DNA of 64,000 nt from Microbacterium terricola (GCF_027943945.1 NZ_AP027141.1:1860001-1924000); one strand, 5' to 3'; counted from the stretch's first letter, positions 17,998-28,712 are shown. Numbers and translations are program-made. Notes: generated from the letters alone by a model not told the origin.

Positions 17998-19413
17998 GTG
18001 ACCGAGAACACCACCGCGCCCGCGCGGCTGTCGATGCTGACGCTGAGCGGCCTCGTCGTCGGGTCCATGGTCGGCGCAGGCGTCTTCTCGCTGCCTGGAC
18101 GCTTCGCCGCAGAGACCGGGGTCGCCGGCGCCCTCATCGCCTGGGCGGTCGCCGGCACGGGCACGTTCATGCTCGCCCTCGTCTTCCAGCGGCTCGCGAT
18201 CCGCAGGCCGCACCTCGACGCGGGGGTCTACGCGTACGCCAAGGCGGGGTTCGGGCAGTATCCGGGCTTCTTCTCCGCGTTCGGCTACTGGGCGAGCGCG
18301 GTCGCGGGGAATGTGTTCTACCTCGTGTTCATCATGTCGACGCTCGGCGCGATCGCCCCGGTCTTCGGCGCGGGCGACACCCCCGCCGCGGTCCTCGTGG
18401 CCTCGGTGCTGCTTTGGACGTTCTTCTTCCTCATCCGGCTGGGTGCGCGGCAGGCCGCCGCGATCAACCGGGTGGTCACGGTCGCGAAGATCGTGCCGAT
18501 CCTCGTCTTCGTCGCACTGTGCGTGTTCGCGTTCGACCCCGCCGTGTTCGCGGCGAACTGGGCGGGCGGCGACGACGCGGGCTCGCTCTTCTCGCAGGTG
18601 CGGGCCACGATGCTCGTCACCGTCTTCGTCTTCCTGGGAGTCGAGGGCGCCAGCGTCTACTCCCGACACGCGCGTCGGCGTCAGGACATCGGCCGTGCGA
18701 CGACCCTGGGCTTCGCGAGCGTGTTCGCCGTGTTCGCGTCCGTCACGATCGTCTCGTACGGCATCCTCCCGCGCGAGAAGATCGCGGCGCTGCGGCAGCC
18801 GTCGATGGCCGGCGTGCTCGAGGCGGTCGTCGGCCAGTGGGGGGCGATCCTGATCAGCATCGGCCTGATCGTCGCGGTGCTCGGCGCATACCTGGCGTGG
18901 ACGCTGATGGCCGCCGAGGTGCTGCTGGCGGCGGCCCGCGACGACGACATGCCGCGCTTCCTGCGCACGACGGACCACCGCGACGTGCCGGTGTCGGCCC
19001 TGCTGATGACGGCCGCCGTCGCCCAGGTCGGCCTTGTCGTCGTGCTGTTCTCGGCCGACGCGTTCAACTTCGCCCTCGATCTCACCAGCTCTCTGATGCT
19101 GGTCCCGTACCTCCTGGCCGCGGGCTACGCGCTGCGCATCGCGCTGACCGACCCGGACGGCCGCGGGCGCGCGGATCTGCCCGTCGCCCTGCTCGCGACG
19201 GCCTACGCCATCTTCCTGCTGCTCGCGTCCGGCACGACCTATCTGCTCGTCTCGCTGATCGTCTACGCGCCCGCGACCGTGCTGTTCGCGATCTCGCGCC
19301 GCGAGCAGGGACGCCGCATCTTCACCCGCGGCGAGGCGGTGATCTTCACGGTCGTCGCACTGGGGGCGATCGTGGGCGTGGTCGCGCTCGTGACCGGGTG
19401 GATCTCGATCTGA
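17998..19413 (+). CDS. APC-superfamily basic amino acid / polyamine permease or antiporter
   Basis: This 471-residue membrane protein has about 12 hydrophobic segments. TM1 holds LSGLVVGSMVGAGVFSLPG, the unwound GxG region that binds substrate in APC transporters, and the TM6 region has VFLGVEGASVYSRHARRRQDIG, the segment typical of the arginine/ornithine antiporter (ArcD-like) group. The probable role is exchange or uptake of basic amino acids; the exact substrate is unknown. It sits next to gdhA, so both act in nitrogen metabolism, but gdhA has its own promoter region. Confidence 0.85.
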   Translation: MTENTTAPARLSMLTLSGLVVGSMVGAGVFSLPGRFAAETGVAGALIAWAVAGTGTFMLALVFQRLAIRRPHLDAGVYAYAKAGFGQYPGFFSAFGYWASAVAGNVFYLVFIMSTLGAIAPVFGAGDTPAAVLVASVLLWTFFFLIRLGARQAAAINRVVTVAKIVPILVFVALCVFAFDPAVFAANWAGGDDAGSLFSQVRATMLVTVFVFLGVEGASVYSRHARRRQDIGRATTLGFASVFAVFASVTIVSYGILPREKIAALRQPSMAGVLEAVVGQWGAILISIGLIVAVLGAYLAWTLMAAEVLLAAARDDDMPRFLRTTDHRDVPVSALLMTAAVAQVGLVVVLFSADAFNFALDLTSSLMLVPYLLAAGYALRIALTDPDGRGRADLPVALLATAYAIFLLLASGTTYLLVSLIVYAPATVLFAISRREQGRRIFTRGEAVIFTVVALGAIVGVVALVTGWISI

Positions 19414-19429
19414 GCCGGCCCGCGTCACA

Positions 19430-19440
19430 TGGTCAGACCA
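19430..19440. promoter_or_regulatory. TGGTC-A-GACCA palindrome in the gdhA promoter
   Basis: An 11-bp perfect dyad lies directly upstream of a TAGGCT -10 box (19456-19461) and covers the expected -35 position, where a bound protein would block RNA polymerase. TGGT-N3-ACCA is the core recognised by FadR-subfamily GntR regulators. No GntR gene is in this window, so any regulator acts in trans. Confidence 0.5.
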
Positions 19441-19455
19441 CTGGGGGCGCAAAGC

Positions 19456-20868
<1,413 letters not shown>

Positions 20869-20898
20869 CCCGGAGGGGTCCGTCGCCACGGCGCCCGG

Positions 20899-23800
20899 CT
20901 ACGCCTCAGCGCGCACCGGCGCCGGATCCTTTACCGGCCACAGCTGATCGAGCAGCTGCGCGACCCAGGCGATGAGCTGCGCGTCGCCGAGCGGCTCGCC
21001 GCCGGCGGTCGGCAGGGGCACGATGAGCGCGTCGCCGCCGGCGAGGACCTTCGCCCTGGGGTGCAGGCGCTGCAGGCGCACGCGCATCGAGTCGGCGAGA
21101 TGCGCCGGCGCGATGCGCAGGTTGGGGCCCATCGCCACGACATCGGCCAGCCCTGCCTGCGCGGCGCGCCGACGCAGCCGCGCGACCGCAAGCAGACCCT
21201 CGACATCGGCCGGCGGCTCGCCGTAGCGGTCGCGCAGCTCGTCGATCACCAGGTCGATGGCGTCGTCCTTCGCGGCGGCGGATGCTGCCGCCGACAGCTT
21301 CTGGTACGCCTCCAGCCGCAGGCGCTCGCTGTCGATGTAGGTCTCCGGGATGCGCGCCTGGATGGGCAGCTCGAGCCGGAGCTCGGTCGGCCCCTCGACG
21401 TCATCCCCGCGGAAGGTGGAGACCGCCTCGCCGATCATGCGGAGGTACAGGTCGAACCCGACGCCGGCGATGTGCCCGGCCTGCTCGGCGCCCAGCATGT
21501 TGCCGGCGCCGCGGATCTCGAGGTCCTTCAGGGCGACCTGCATGCCCGAGCCCAGATCGTTGTTGACCGCGATCGTCTCGAGCCGGTCGGCGGCGGTCTC
21601 GGACAGCGGCTTCATCTCGTCGTAGAGGAAGTACGCGTACGCGCGCTCACGGGCGCGGCCCACTCGGCCGCGCAGCTGGTGCAGCTGCGACAGCCCGTAC
21701 TTGTCGGCGCGGTCGATGATGATCGTGTTGGCGTTGGAGATGTCGAGGCCCGTCTCGACGATCGTGGTGCACACCAGCACGTCGAACTTGCGCTCCCAGA
21801 AGCCGTCGACGACCTCCTCGAGGGCGTGCTCGCCCATCTGCCCGTGCGCCACCGCGATGCGGGCCTCGGGGACGAGCTCGGCGAGGTCTGCGGCGACCCG
21901 CTGGATCGACTGCACCCGGTTGTGCACGTAGAAGACCTGGCCCTCGCGCAGCAGCTCACGGCGGATCGCTGCGGCGATCTGCTTGTCGTTGCGCGGCCCC
22001 ACGTACGACAGGATCGGGTGGCGGTCCTCCGGCGGGGTCTGCAGCGTCGACATCTCGCGGATCCCGGTGACCGCCATCTCGAGGGTGCGCGGGATCGGCG
22101 TCGCGCTCATCGCGAGGATGTCGACGTTGGTCTTCATCTTCTTGAGCGTGTCCTTGTGCTCCACGCCGAACCGCTGCTCCTCGTCGATGATCATGAGGCC
22201 CAGATCCTTGAAGATGACCTTCTCGGTGAGGATGCGGTGGGTCCCGATCACCATGTCGACCGTGCCGTCGGTGAGCCCGGCCAGCACGTCCCTGGCCTGC
22301 TTGTCGGTCTGGAAGCGGGAGAGCGCCTTCACCTTGACCGGGAAGCCGGCGAACCGCTCGGTGAACGTCTCGAGGTGCTGCTTGACGAGCAGGGTCGTCG
22401 GCACGAGCATGGCGACCTGCTTGCCGTCCTGGATCGCCTTGAACGCGGCGCGCACGGCGACCTCGGTCTTGCCGAACCCGACGTCGCCGGAGAGGAGCCG
22501 GTCCATCGGGATCGGCTTCTCCATGTCGGCCTTGATCTCGTCGATCGTCTGCAGCTGGTCGAGGGTCTCGGCGAACGGGAACGCCTCCTCGAGCTCGCGC
22601 TGCCACGGCGTGTCGGGCCCGAACGCGTGCCCCTTGGCCGCCATCCGCGCCGAGTACAGCTTCACCAGCTCGACAGCGATGTCGCGGACGGCCTTGCGCG
22701 CCTTGCCCTTGGCCTGCGCCCAGTCGGATCCGCCCATCTTCGACAGCGTCGGAGCTTCACCGCCGACGTAGCGCGAGAGCAGGTCGAGCTGATCGGTCGG
22801 CACGAACAGCTTGTCGCCGGGGTGCCCGCGCTTGGAGGGCGCGTATTCGAGCACGAGGTACTCGCGGACGCTCTTGATCGCATTGCGTCCACCGCTGGAG
22901 ACCTCGCGCTGGGTCAGCTCGACGAACTTGCCGATGCCGTGAGTGGTGTGGACGACGTAGTCCCCCGCCTTGAGCTGCAGCGGGTCGACGACGTTGCGGC
23001 GACGTGAGGCGAGCTTCTTGACGACCCCGCGCTCGCCGCTGATCGTGCGCCCGTAGAACTCCGACTCGGTGAGCACCGCGATCTTCGCGTCGGGCATCTC
23101 GAAGCCGCGCTCGAGGGCGCAGGTCACCAGATGGGCGACGCCGCCCTCCGGCGCATCGATGAGGGTGTCGACCTTGCGCGCGGCGATGCCCCGCTCGGCG
23201 AGGACGTCGCGCGCGCGCTCGACGAGACCAGTGCCCTCCGACACGACGACGACGCGCCAGCCGTCGGCGACCAGCTGGCCGATGTGGGCGGTCGCCCCGT
23301 CGACGTTGCCCTGGAACGAGGGCACGGCGACGCCGGGGACACGCACCACGGCGCGCGCTTCGAGGGCGGCGTCCACGCCGAAGAGGCCCTCCGCCGCCGC
23401 ATCCGCCTCGCCGGAATCGAAGCTGGAGAGTGTCCACCAGACCTGCCCTCGCCGGCTCGCCGCTTCGCGGAGCGCCGGCAGGGTCAGGAAGTCGCCCGCG
23501 CCCAGGTCGATCGGGCTCTCGGCACCGGCGGTCGCCGCGTTCCATGCGGCCTCGAGGAACTCGCGGTTGGTCTCGCCGAGGGTGATCGCGCGGGTCACGG
23601 CGCGCTCGGGATCGGCGAGTGCGATCGCCGCTCCCTGGGGCAGGTAGTCCACGAGCGTCACGAGAGCATCGACGACGGCGGGCATGAGCGACTCCATGCC
23701 CTCCACCGGAATGCCCTCGGACATCTTCTCGAGCATGCCGCGCAGCCCGGGGAACTGGGCCGTCAGCGTGGCGGCACGCTCGCGCACCGCGGGGGTGAGC

Positions 23801-24510
23801 AGCAGCTCACGGCTCGGCAGCACCTCGATCCCGTGGACGTCGTCGGGGAGCGACCGCTGATCGGCGACCGAGAACGAGCGGATCTGCTCGACCTCGTCGC
23901 CGAAGAACTCGATGCGGAACGGGTGCGGCGCCGTCGGCGGGAAGACATCGAGGATGCCGCCGCGGACGGCGAACTCGCCGCGACGCGAGACCATGTCGAC
24001 GCGGTGGTACGCGAGCTCGACGAGCTGCGCCGCGACCTCGGTGAGCTCGTAGCCGCGCTCGCCCGCGACCAGCCGCAGCACCGGCGCATCGGTCAGCCCC
24101 GCCGCCAGGGGCTGGATCGCCCCGCGCACGGACGCGGTGATGACGAGGGGCGTCTCGCCCGTCCACCGCGCGATGTGCGCCAGCACCTCGAGCCTGCGCC
24201 CGACGATCTCGGCGCTCGGGCTGAGCCGCTCGTGCGGCAAGGTCTCCCACGCGGGGAAGTGGAGCACCTCCGACCCCGGCAGCAGCGCGCCCACGGCGGG
24301 GCCGAGCGCCTCCGCCCGCCGACCGGTCGGGGCGACGGCCAGGAGGAGCGGGGGGTGCCCCGCCGTGCGGCGCCGGTCGAGCATCGCCGCGAGCAGGGGG
24401 GCATCGAGGCCCTCGACGAGCGAGAACTCCCCGTCGACGGAGGAGGAGGCGACGGCATCCCGGAAGGATTCCGCCTGCTCGAGGGCGCGCACGATCCCGG
24501 GAATTGTCAC
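20899..24510 (-). CDS. mfd: Transcription-repair coupling factor
   Basis: This 1203-residue ATPase removes RNA polymerase stalled at DNA damage and recruits UvrA. Domain order is as expected: a UvrB-like N-terminal part (about 1-350), the RNA-polymerase-interacting CarD/Tudor-like domain around KAGDYVVHTTHGIGKF (about 510-570), and the two RecA-like translocase domains with Walker A GDVGFGKTEVAVRAAF and DEEQ box MIIDEEQRFGV. Motif VI is in QLRGRVGRARERAYAY, and a TRCF C-terminal domain follows. The start is GTG, with TAGACT six bases upstream, indicating a leaderless transcript. Confidence 0.97.
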   Translation of the reverse strand: MTIPGIVRALEQAESFRDAVASSSVDGEFSLVEGLDAPLLAAMLDRRRTAGHPPLLLAVAPTGRRAEALGPAVGALLPGSEVLHFPAWETLPHERLSPSAEIVGRRLEVLAHIARWTGETPLVITASVRGAIQPLAAGLTDAPVLRLVAGERGYELTEVAAQLVELAYHRVDMVSRRGEFAVRGGILDVFPPTAPHPFRIEFFGDEVEQIRSFSVADQRSLPDDVHGIEVLPSRELLLTPAVRERAATLTAQFPGLRGMLEKMSEGIPVEGMESLMPAVVDALVTLVDYLPQGAAIALADPERAVTRAITLGETNREFLEAAWNAATAGAESPIDLGAGDFLTLPALREAASRRGQVWWTLSSFDSGEADAAAEGLFGVDAALEARAVVRVPGVAVPSFQGNVDGATAHIGQLVADGWRVVVVSEGTGLVERARDVLAERGIAARKVDTLIDAPEGGVAHLVTCALERGFEMPDAKIAVLTESEFYGRTISGERGVVKKLASRRRNVVDPLQLKAGDYVVHTTHGIGKFVELTQREVSSGGRNAIKSVREYLVLEYAPSKRGHPGDKLFVPTDQLDLLSRYVGGEAPTLSKMGGSDWAQAKGKARKAVRDIAVELVKLYSARMAAKGHAFGPDTPWQRELEEAFPFAETLDQLQTIDEIKADMEKPIPMDRLLSGDVGFGKTEVAVRAAFKAIQDGKQVAMLVPTTLLVKQHLETFTERFAGFPVKVKALSRFQTDKQARDVLAGLTDGTVDMVIGTHRILTEKVIFKDLGLMIIDEEQRFGVEHKDTLKKMKTNVDILAMSATPIPRTLEMAVTGIREMSTLQTPPEDRHPILSYVGPRNDKQIAAAIRRELLREGQVFYVHNRVQSIQRVAADLAELVPEARIAVAHGQMGEHALEEVVDGFWERKFDVLVCTTIVETGLDISNANTIIIDRADKYGLSQLHQLRGRVGRARERAYAYFLYDEMKPLSETAADRLETIAVNNDLGSGMQVALKDLEIRGAGNMLGAEQAGHIAGVGFDLYLRMIGEAVSTFRGDDVEGPTELRLELPIQARIPETYIDSERLRLEAYQKLSAAASAAAKDDAIDLVIDELRDRYGEPPADVEGLLAVARLRRRAAQAGLADVVAMGPNLRIAPAHLADSMRVRLQRLHPRAKVLAGGDALIVPLPTAGGEPLGDAQLIAWVAQLLDQLWPVKDPAPVRAEA

Positions 24511-24516
24511 CGGACG

Positions 24517-24522
24517 AGTCTA
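24517..24522 (-). promoter_or_regulatory. Predicted -10 box of leaderless mfd promoter
   Basis: TAGACT on the minus strand precedes the mfd GTG by six bases. It lies in the 43-bp gap after pth, so mfd need not depend on the rplY-pth transcript. Confidence 0.5.
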
Positions 24523-24553
24523 TTGCGCTCCACCGACAGCGCGGCCGGCGCGG

Positions 24554-25138
24554 TCACGCCCGCGGGGCGTGGTGCTTCTGCTGTGCGGCGAGGAGGCCCT
24601 CGCCGATGAGCTGCTCCACCGCATCCGCCGCATCGCCCAGCAGGATCGGCAGGTTCTGCCGCTCGGTCGCGCCGAACGGGTCGAGCACCCAGTCCGCCGC
24701 GTCCTGACGCCCGGGCGGCCGGCCGATGCCGACCCTGACGCGCGGGAACTCCGCGGTGTCGAGAGCCTTCGCGACGTCACGCACCCCGTTGTGGCCGCCG
24801 TGCCCGCCGCCGATCTTCAGCTTGACGGTGTCGAACGGGATGTCGAGCTCGTCGTGCACGACGACGATGCGGTCCGGCTCGATGCCGTAGAACTTCGCGA
24901 GGCCCGCGACGGGGCCGCCGGAGACGTTCATGAACGAGTTCGGCTTGGCGAGGATGATCTTCGGCCCGCCCGGGCGCAGCCAGGTCTCGGCCACGCGCGC
25001 GTTCGCCTTGTGCGCCTTGAAGCCCTCGCCGCGGCGCTCCGCGAGCACATCGACGACGAGCTGGCCCACGTTGTGGCGCGTCAGCTCGTAGCGCGGACCG
25101 GGGTTGCCCAGTCCCACGACCAGCCACGTCTCGGCCAT
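24554..25138 (-). CDS. pth: Peptidyl-tRNA hydrolase
   Basis: This 194-residue enzyme recycles peptidyl-tRNA released from ribosomes. Family motifs are present: WLVVGLGNPGPRYELTRHNVG with the catalytic histidine in TRHNVG, LAKPNSFMNVSGGPV, and HDELDIPFDTVKLKIGGGHGGHNG. The ATG at 25138 starts right before the conserved N-terminus. It lies downstream of rplY in the conserved rplY-pth order, separated by a 66-bp gap with a hairpin. Confidence 0.96.
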   Translation of the reverse strand: MAETWLVVGLGNPGPRYELTRHNVGQLVVDVLAERRGEGFKAHKANARVAETWLRPGGPKIILAKPNSFMNVSGGPVAGLAKFYGIEPDRIVVVHDELDIPFDTVKLKIGGGHGGHNGVRDVAKALDTAEFPRVRVGIGRPPGRQDAADWVLDPFGATERQNLPILLGDAADAVEQLIGEGLLAAQQKHHAPRA

Positions 25139-25159
25139 GACATCCCTCTCGACGACGAA

Positions 25160-25191
25160 GCCCGCCCCCACCGGTGACGGCGGTGACGGGC
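25160..25191. terminator. Imperfect GC-rich hairpin between rplY and pth
   Basis: Segments 25160-25173 and 25178-25191 pair at 11 of 14 positions around a four-base loop. Its location just after the rplY stop suggests a partial terminator or processing stem that would lower pth expression relative to rplY. No U-tract follows. Confidence 0.4.
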
Positions 25192-25204
25192 TCCGGACGG
25201 TGAC

Positions 25205-25843
25205 TTACTCGGCGGCGGCGTCCTCGGCGGGTGCCTCGGCGGCGGCCTCGGCCGTCGCGGCGACAGCGGCGTCAGCAGCCTCGTCGTCGGCGGTCGGCGC
25301 GGCCGGGGTCGCGATGGCGACGATGAGCAGCTCCGGGTCGCCGGCCAGGGTCGCGCCCTTGGGCAGCTTCAGGTCGGCGGCGGTGATGTGCGCGCCCTCC
25401 TCGAGGCCCTCGACGTCGACCTCGATGTGCTGCGGGATGTGCGTGGCCTCGACCTCGAGCGACACCGTGGTGTTGTCGAGGTTGACGATGGTGCCGGCGA
25501 ACGACTCGCCCACGACGACGATCGGCACGTCGACGGCGAGCTTCTCGCCCTTCTTCACGACGAGGAGGTCGATGTGCTCGATGATCTGGTGCACCGGGTC
25601 CTTCTGCACGTCCTTGACGAGCGCGAGGTGGCTCTTGCCCGCGATGTCGAGCTCGAGCAGTGCGTTCGCGCGGCGGATGAGCAGCGCGACCTGGTGGCCG
25701 GGCAGCGCGACGTGCACCGGGTCGGTGCCGTGGCCGTACAGGACGGCGGGGATCTGGCCGGCGGCGCGCAGACGGCGGGCGAAGCCCTTGCCGAAGTTCT
25801 CGCGCAGCTCGGCGGTGACCTTGTTGTCGGTTTCGGTCGACAT
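25205..25843 (-). CDS. rplY: 50S ribosomal protein L25 (CTC/TL5 long form)
   Basis: This 212-residue protein binds 5S rRNA. The L25 domain is at the N-terminus (KVTAELRENFGKGFARRLRAAGQIPAVLYG) and the CTC-type TL5 beta domain follows (about 95-185). The C-terminal 30 residues are an Ala/Glu-rich acidic tail, common in actinobacteria. The ATG has an AAGGAG Shine-Dalgarno element. TAGACT at 26010-26015 on the minus strand is a likely -10, giving a leader of roughly 160 bases. Confidence 0.94.
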   Translation of the reverse strand: MSTETDNKVTAELRENFGKGFARRLRAAGQIPAVLYGHGTDPVHVALPGHQVALLIRRANALLELDIAGKSHLALVKDVQKDPVHQIIEHIDLLVVKKGEKLAVDVPIVVVGESFAGTIVNLDNTTVSLEVEATHIPQHIEVDVEGLEEGAHITAADLKLPKGATLAGDPELLIVAIATPAAPTADDEAADAAVAATAEAAAEAPAEDAAAE

Positions 25844-26028
25844 GATGGAATCTCCTTGCAGGGCACACGGGCCCGGATGTGGGGCTGGGGTTCGACTCGA
25901 ACGCATGCGCGTGAGGAAAGCCGTGTGAGCCTGCTTCACCGCGTCGATCACGGATGCCTGTGCTCACCCTTGCGGGTCGCGGGCACCCCTCGCCGAAGTA
26001 CGAATCCCAAGTCTACCAGCGCCGTCAC

Positions 26029-26034
26029 TACGAT
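26029..26034 (+). promoter_or_regulatory. Predicted -10 box upstream of the 41-residue membrane peptide
   Basis: TACGAT would place transcription start near 26041, about 26 bases before the ATG with its GGAGG. It faces the rplY promoter on the other strand. Confidence 0.4.
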
Positions 26035-26066
26035 GGAGACGCTGCCCCTTTCCCGATGGAGGACCC

Positions 26067-26192
26067 ATGATCGACAGCCAGCTCGCCTCGAACATCCTGC
26101 TCGGCGTGATCGGTCTCATCGCCCTCGGCGGCGTGGTCGGCACGGCCGCGGCGTTCTTCTCGATGGGCCGCTCCGCCTACCGCAAGGACTGA
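26067..26192 (+). CDS. Small single-pass membrane protein, 41 residues
   Basis: This 41-residue ORF starts at ATG 26067 behind a good GGAGG ribosome-binding site. It encodes one hydrophobic helix (about 10-32, NILLGVIGLIALGGVVGTAA) and a short basic end (GRSAYRKD). Codon use matches the neighbours. I do not recognise a named family; single-pass peptides of this size often regulate or stabilise a larger membrane complex, but nothing here shows the partner. Its last 16 bases overlap the gluconokinase 3' end on the opposite strand. Confidence 0.65.
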   Translation: MIDSQLASNILLGVIGLIALGGVVGTAAAFFSMGRSAYRKD

Positions 26193-26695
26193 TCCGCCAG
26201 CGCGGCGGACGCGTCCGCGGCCACATCGTCGATCGCTCCTGCGGCGCTGATCCGCACGCCCGCCTCGTCGGCGGCGAGCGGCTCGAGCGTGCTCAACTGG
26301 GACGCCAGGAGCGCGGGCGGCATGAAGTGCTCGCGCTCGGCCATGCGCCTCGCCAGCTCGTCCGGGGTCACCTCGAGCTCCACGAACACCGCGTCCGGCG
26401 CCTGCGCGCGGATCCGGTCCCGGTACCTGCGGGCCAGCGCCGAGCAGGCCACGACGACCTCGCCCCGCTCGCGCAGCGCGCGGCCGACGTCGTCGAGCCA
26501 CGGCATCCGGTCGTCGTCGTCCAGTGGGATGCCCGCCGCCATCTTCGCGATGCTGGCGGCGGGATGCAGATCGTCGGCGTCGATGAACAGCGCTCCGTGC
26601 AGGGCGGCCAGACGTGCGCCGATCACGGTCTTGCCCGAGCCGCTCGGCCCCATCACGACCACCGGCCGGACCGTGCGCGCACGCTCGCTCACCAT
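26177..26695 (-). CDS. gntK: Gluconokinase (GntK/IdnK type)
   Basis: This 172-residue P-loop kinase phosphorylates D-gluconate to 6-phosphogluconate. It has the Walker A motif VVVMGPSGSGKTVIG, the acidic pair FIDADDLHPAASIAKMAAG, the family segment DDDRMPWLDDVG, and EHFMPPALLASQLSTLE, all typical of gluconokinase. I chose ATG 26695 because it precedes the P-loop by the normal distance. It diverges from gnd, whose enzyme uses the product 6-phosphogluconate, so the two form a gluconate-to-pentose-phosphate module. Confidence 0.92.
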   Translation of the reverse strand: MVSERARTVRPVVVMGPSGSGKTVIGARLAALHGALFIDADDLHPAASIAKMAAGIPLDDDDRMPWLDDVGRALRERGEVVVACSALARRYRDRIRAQAPDAVFVELEVTPDELARRMAEREHFMPPALLASQLSTLEPLAADEAGVRISAAGAIDDVAADASAALADQSLR

Positions 26696-26754
26696 CGGCT
26701 CCCTCGTCGCGGGGGCATCCAGCCCTCGCGGTGCAACACGCACACGTCAGACTC

Positions 26755-26760
26755 TAGGCT
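26755..26760 (+). promoter_or_regulatory. Predicted -10 box of the gnd promoter
   Basis: TAGGCT lies 26 bp before the gnd GTG, leaving a short leader that holds an AGGAG ribosome-binding site. Confidence 0.45.
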
Positions 26761-26786
26761 GGAAGCGAACGACGACAGGAGAGTGC

Positions 26787-28238
26787 GTGTCTGAGGCAGT
26801 GGCGAATATCGGTGTGGTGGGCCTTGCGGTCATGGGGTCGAACCTGGCCAGGAACCTGGCCAGCCGCGAGGGGAACACGGTGGCGGTGTACAACCGCAGC
26901 CGTTCGAAGACCGATGAGCTGCTCGCCGAGCACCCCGAGGCCGGCTTCGCTCCCGCTTTCACGTACGAGGAATTCGCGGCGACGCTGACGAAGCCGCGCA
27001 CGGCGATCATCATGGTCAAGGCCGGCGCAGGCACCGACGCCGTGATCAACGCGCTCGTCGAGGTCTTCGAACCGGGCGACATCATCGTCGACGGCGGCAA
27101 CGCGCTGTTCACCGACACGATCCGCCGTGAGAAGGCCGTCCGCGAGACCGGCATCAACTTCGTCGGCGCCGGGATCTCCGGCGGCGAGGAGGGCGCGCTG
27201 CTCGGCCCGTCGATCATGCCGGGCGGCTCGGACGAGTCGTGGGTCACCCTGGGCCCGATCCTGAAGTCGATCGCCGCGGTCGCCGAGGGCGAGCCGTGCG
27301 TCACGCACATCGGCCACGACGGCGCAGGGCACTTCGTGAAGATGGTGCACAACGGCATCGAGTACGCCGACATGCAGCTGATCGCCGAGGCCTACGACCT
27401 CATCCGCCGTGGCACCGGCAAGAGCCCGGCCGAGATCGCCGACGTCTTCGCCGAGTGGAACCGCGGCGAGCTGGAGAGCTACCTCATCGAGATCACCGCC
27501 GAGGTGCTGCGCCAGGTCGACGCCGCGACCGGCCAGCCGCTGGTGGACGTCATCCTCGACCAGGCCGGCGCGAAGGGCACCGGCGCCTGGACGGTGCAGA
27601 CCGCGCTGAACCTGGGCACCCCGGTCTCCGGCATCGCCGAGGCCGTGTTCGCCCGCTCGCTGTCGAGCCACCCCGAGCAGCGCGCCGTCTCGCGCGACCT
27701 GCCCGGCCCCTCGGCCTCCACCGGGTTCGTCGACGACGCCGACGCCTTCATCGAAGACGTGCGGCTCGCGCTGTACGCCTCGAAGATCGTCGCGTACTCG
27801 CAGGGGTTCGACGAGATCCGCGCCGGCGCAGCCGAGTACGACTGGACCATCGACCTCGGCGCCGTCTCGAAGATCTGGCGCGGCGGCTGCATCATCCGCG
27901 CCCAGTTCCTCAACCGCATCGCCGACGCCTACGCCGAGGCTCCCGAGCTGCCGGTGCTGCTCACCGCCCCGTACTTCGTCGAGGCCCTCGGCCGGGCGCA
28001 GGACTCGTGGCGGCGCATCGTGCAGTCCGCGGCGGGCACCGGCATCCCGGCTCCCGCGTTCGCGTCGTCGCTGGCGTATTACGACGGGCTGCGCGCCGAG
28101 CGCCTGCCGGCCGCGCTCGTGCAGGGTCAGCGCGACTTCTTCGGCGCGCACACGTACAAGCGCGTCGACCGCGACGGCACCTTCCACACGCTCTGGTCGG
28201 GCGATCGCACCGAGATCGAGGCCGAGGACACGCACTGA
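26787..28238 (+). CDS. gnd: 6-phosphogluconate dehydrogenase, decarboxylating
   Basis: This 483-residue enzyme converts 6-phosphogluconate to ribulose 5-phosphate, CO2 and NADPH. The NADP fold begins at NIGVVGLAVMGSNLARNLA. The substrate segments FVGAGISGGEEGALLGPSIMPGG and HFVKMVHNGIEYADMQ hold the catalytic lysine and glutamate, and the C-terminal helical domain is intact. Length matches the dimeric Gnd class. The start is GTG 26787 with AGGAG upstream. Confidence 0.97.
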   Translation: MSEAVANIGVVGLAVMGSNLARNLASREGNTVAVYNRSRSKTDELLAEHPEAGFAPAFTYEEFAATLTKPRTAIIMVKAGAGTDAVINALVEVFEPGDIIVDGGNALFTDTIRREKAVRETGINFVGAGISGGEEGALLGPSIMPGGSDESWVTLGPILKSIAAVAEGEPCVTHIGHDGAGHFVKMVHNGIEYADMQLIAEAYDLIRRGTGKSPAEIADVFAEWNRGELESYLIEITAEVLRQVDAATGQPLVDVILDQAGAKGTGAWTVQTALNLGTPVSGIAEAVFARSLSSHPEQRAVSRDLPGPSASTGFVDDADAFIEDVRLALYASKIVAYSQGFDEIRAGAAEYDWTIDLGAVSKIWRGGCIIRAQFLNRIADAYAEAPELPVLLTAPYFVEALGRAQDSWRRIVQSAAGTGIPAPAFASSLAYYDGLRAERLPAALVQGQRDFFGAHTYKRVDRDGTFHTLWSGDRTEIEAEDTH

Positions 28239-28243
28239 GTTCG

Positions 28244-28705
28244 GTGAGCTCGGTCCCCGCGTCGCTGCGCGTGCAGCGGGCGACCGCGCGGATCGTGCTC
28301 GCCGTGCTCAGCGCCGCCTATCTGTGGGCGGTGGCCTGGCTGACGCTGCGGGCACGTCCGTACGGATCCGACATCGCCGACGCGCTCGACCGGCTGCTGG
28401 TCTGGCTGGCGCAGCGCGAGTCGACGGCGTGGATCACGTTCGACCGCGTCGAATTCGCCGCCAACGTCGCGATGTTCGTGCCGCTCGGGGTGTTCGCCGT
28501 GCTCTGGTTCGGCGTCCGCGGGTGGTGGACCGCTCCCCTGCTCGGCCTCGCCGTCAGCGGGGCGATCGAGACGCTGCAGGCCGCCTACCTCGACTCGCGG
28601 GTTCCCGACGTGCGGGACATCGTCGCGAACACGCTCGGCGCGACGATCGGGATGCTGCTCATGCTGCTGCTGGCCTTCCTGCTCCTGCCCCGCCGCGACC
28701 GCTGA
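28244..28705 (+). CDS. VanZ-like membrane protein
   Basis: This 153-residue protein has about four hydrophobic segments and the VanZ-like signature FAANVAMFVPLGVFAVLW with SGAIETLQAAYLDSRVPDVRDIVANTLGATIG. VanZ gives low-level teicoplanin resistance in enterococci; most chromosomal VanZ-like proteins have no proven role. Its GTG is 6 bp after gnd, so it is probably in the gnd transcript. It ends 7 bp from the convergent corA gene. Confidence 0.8.
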   Translation: MSSVPASLRVQRATARIVLAVLSAAYLWAVAWLTLRARPYGSDIADALDRLLVWLAQRESTAWITFDRVEFAANVAMFVPLGVFAVLWFGVRGWWTAPLLGLAVSGAIETLQAAYLDSRVPDVRDIVANTLGATIGMLLMLLLAFLLLPRRDR

Positions 28706-28712
28706 CGGCTCG

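Noticed and set aside
28244..28705. Calling the VanZ-like protein a glycopeptide resistance gene
   Set aside because: No vanHAX or vanRS genes nearby; chromosomal VanZ-like proteins are common and mostly uncharacterised.
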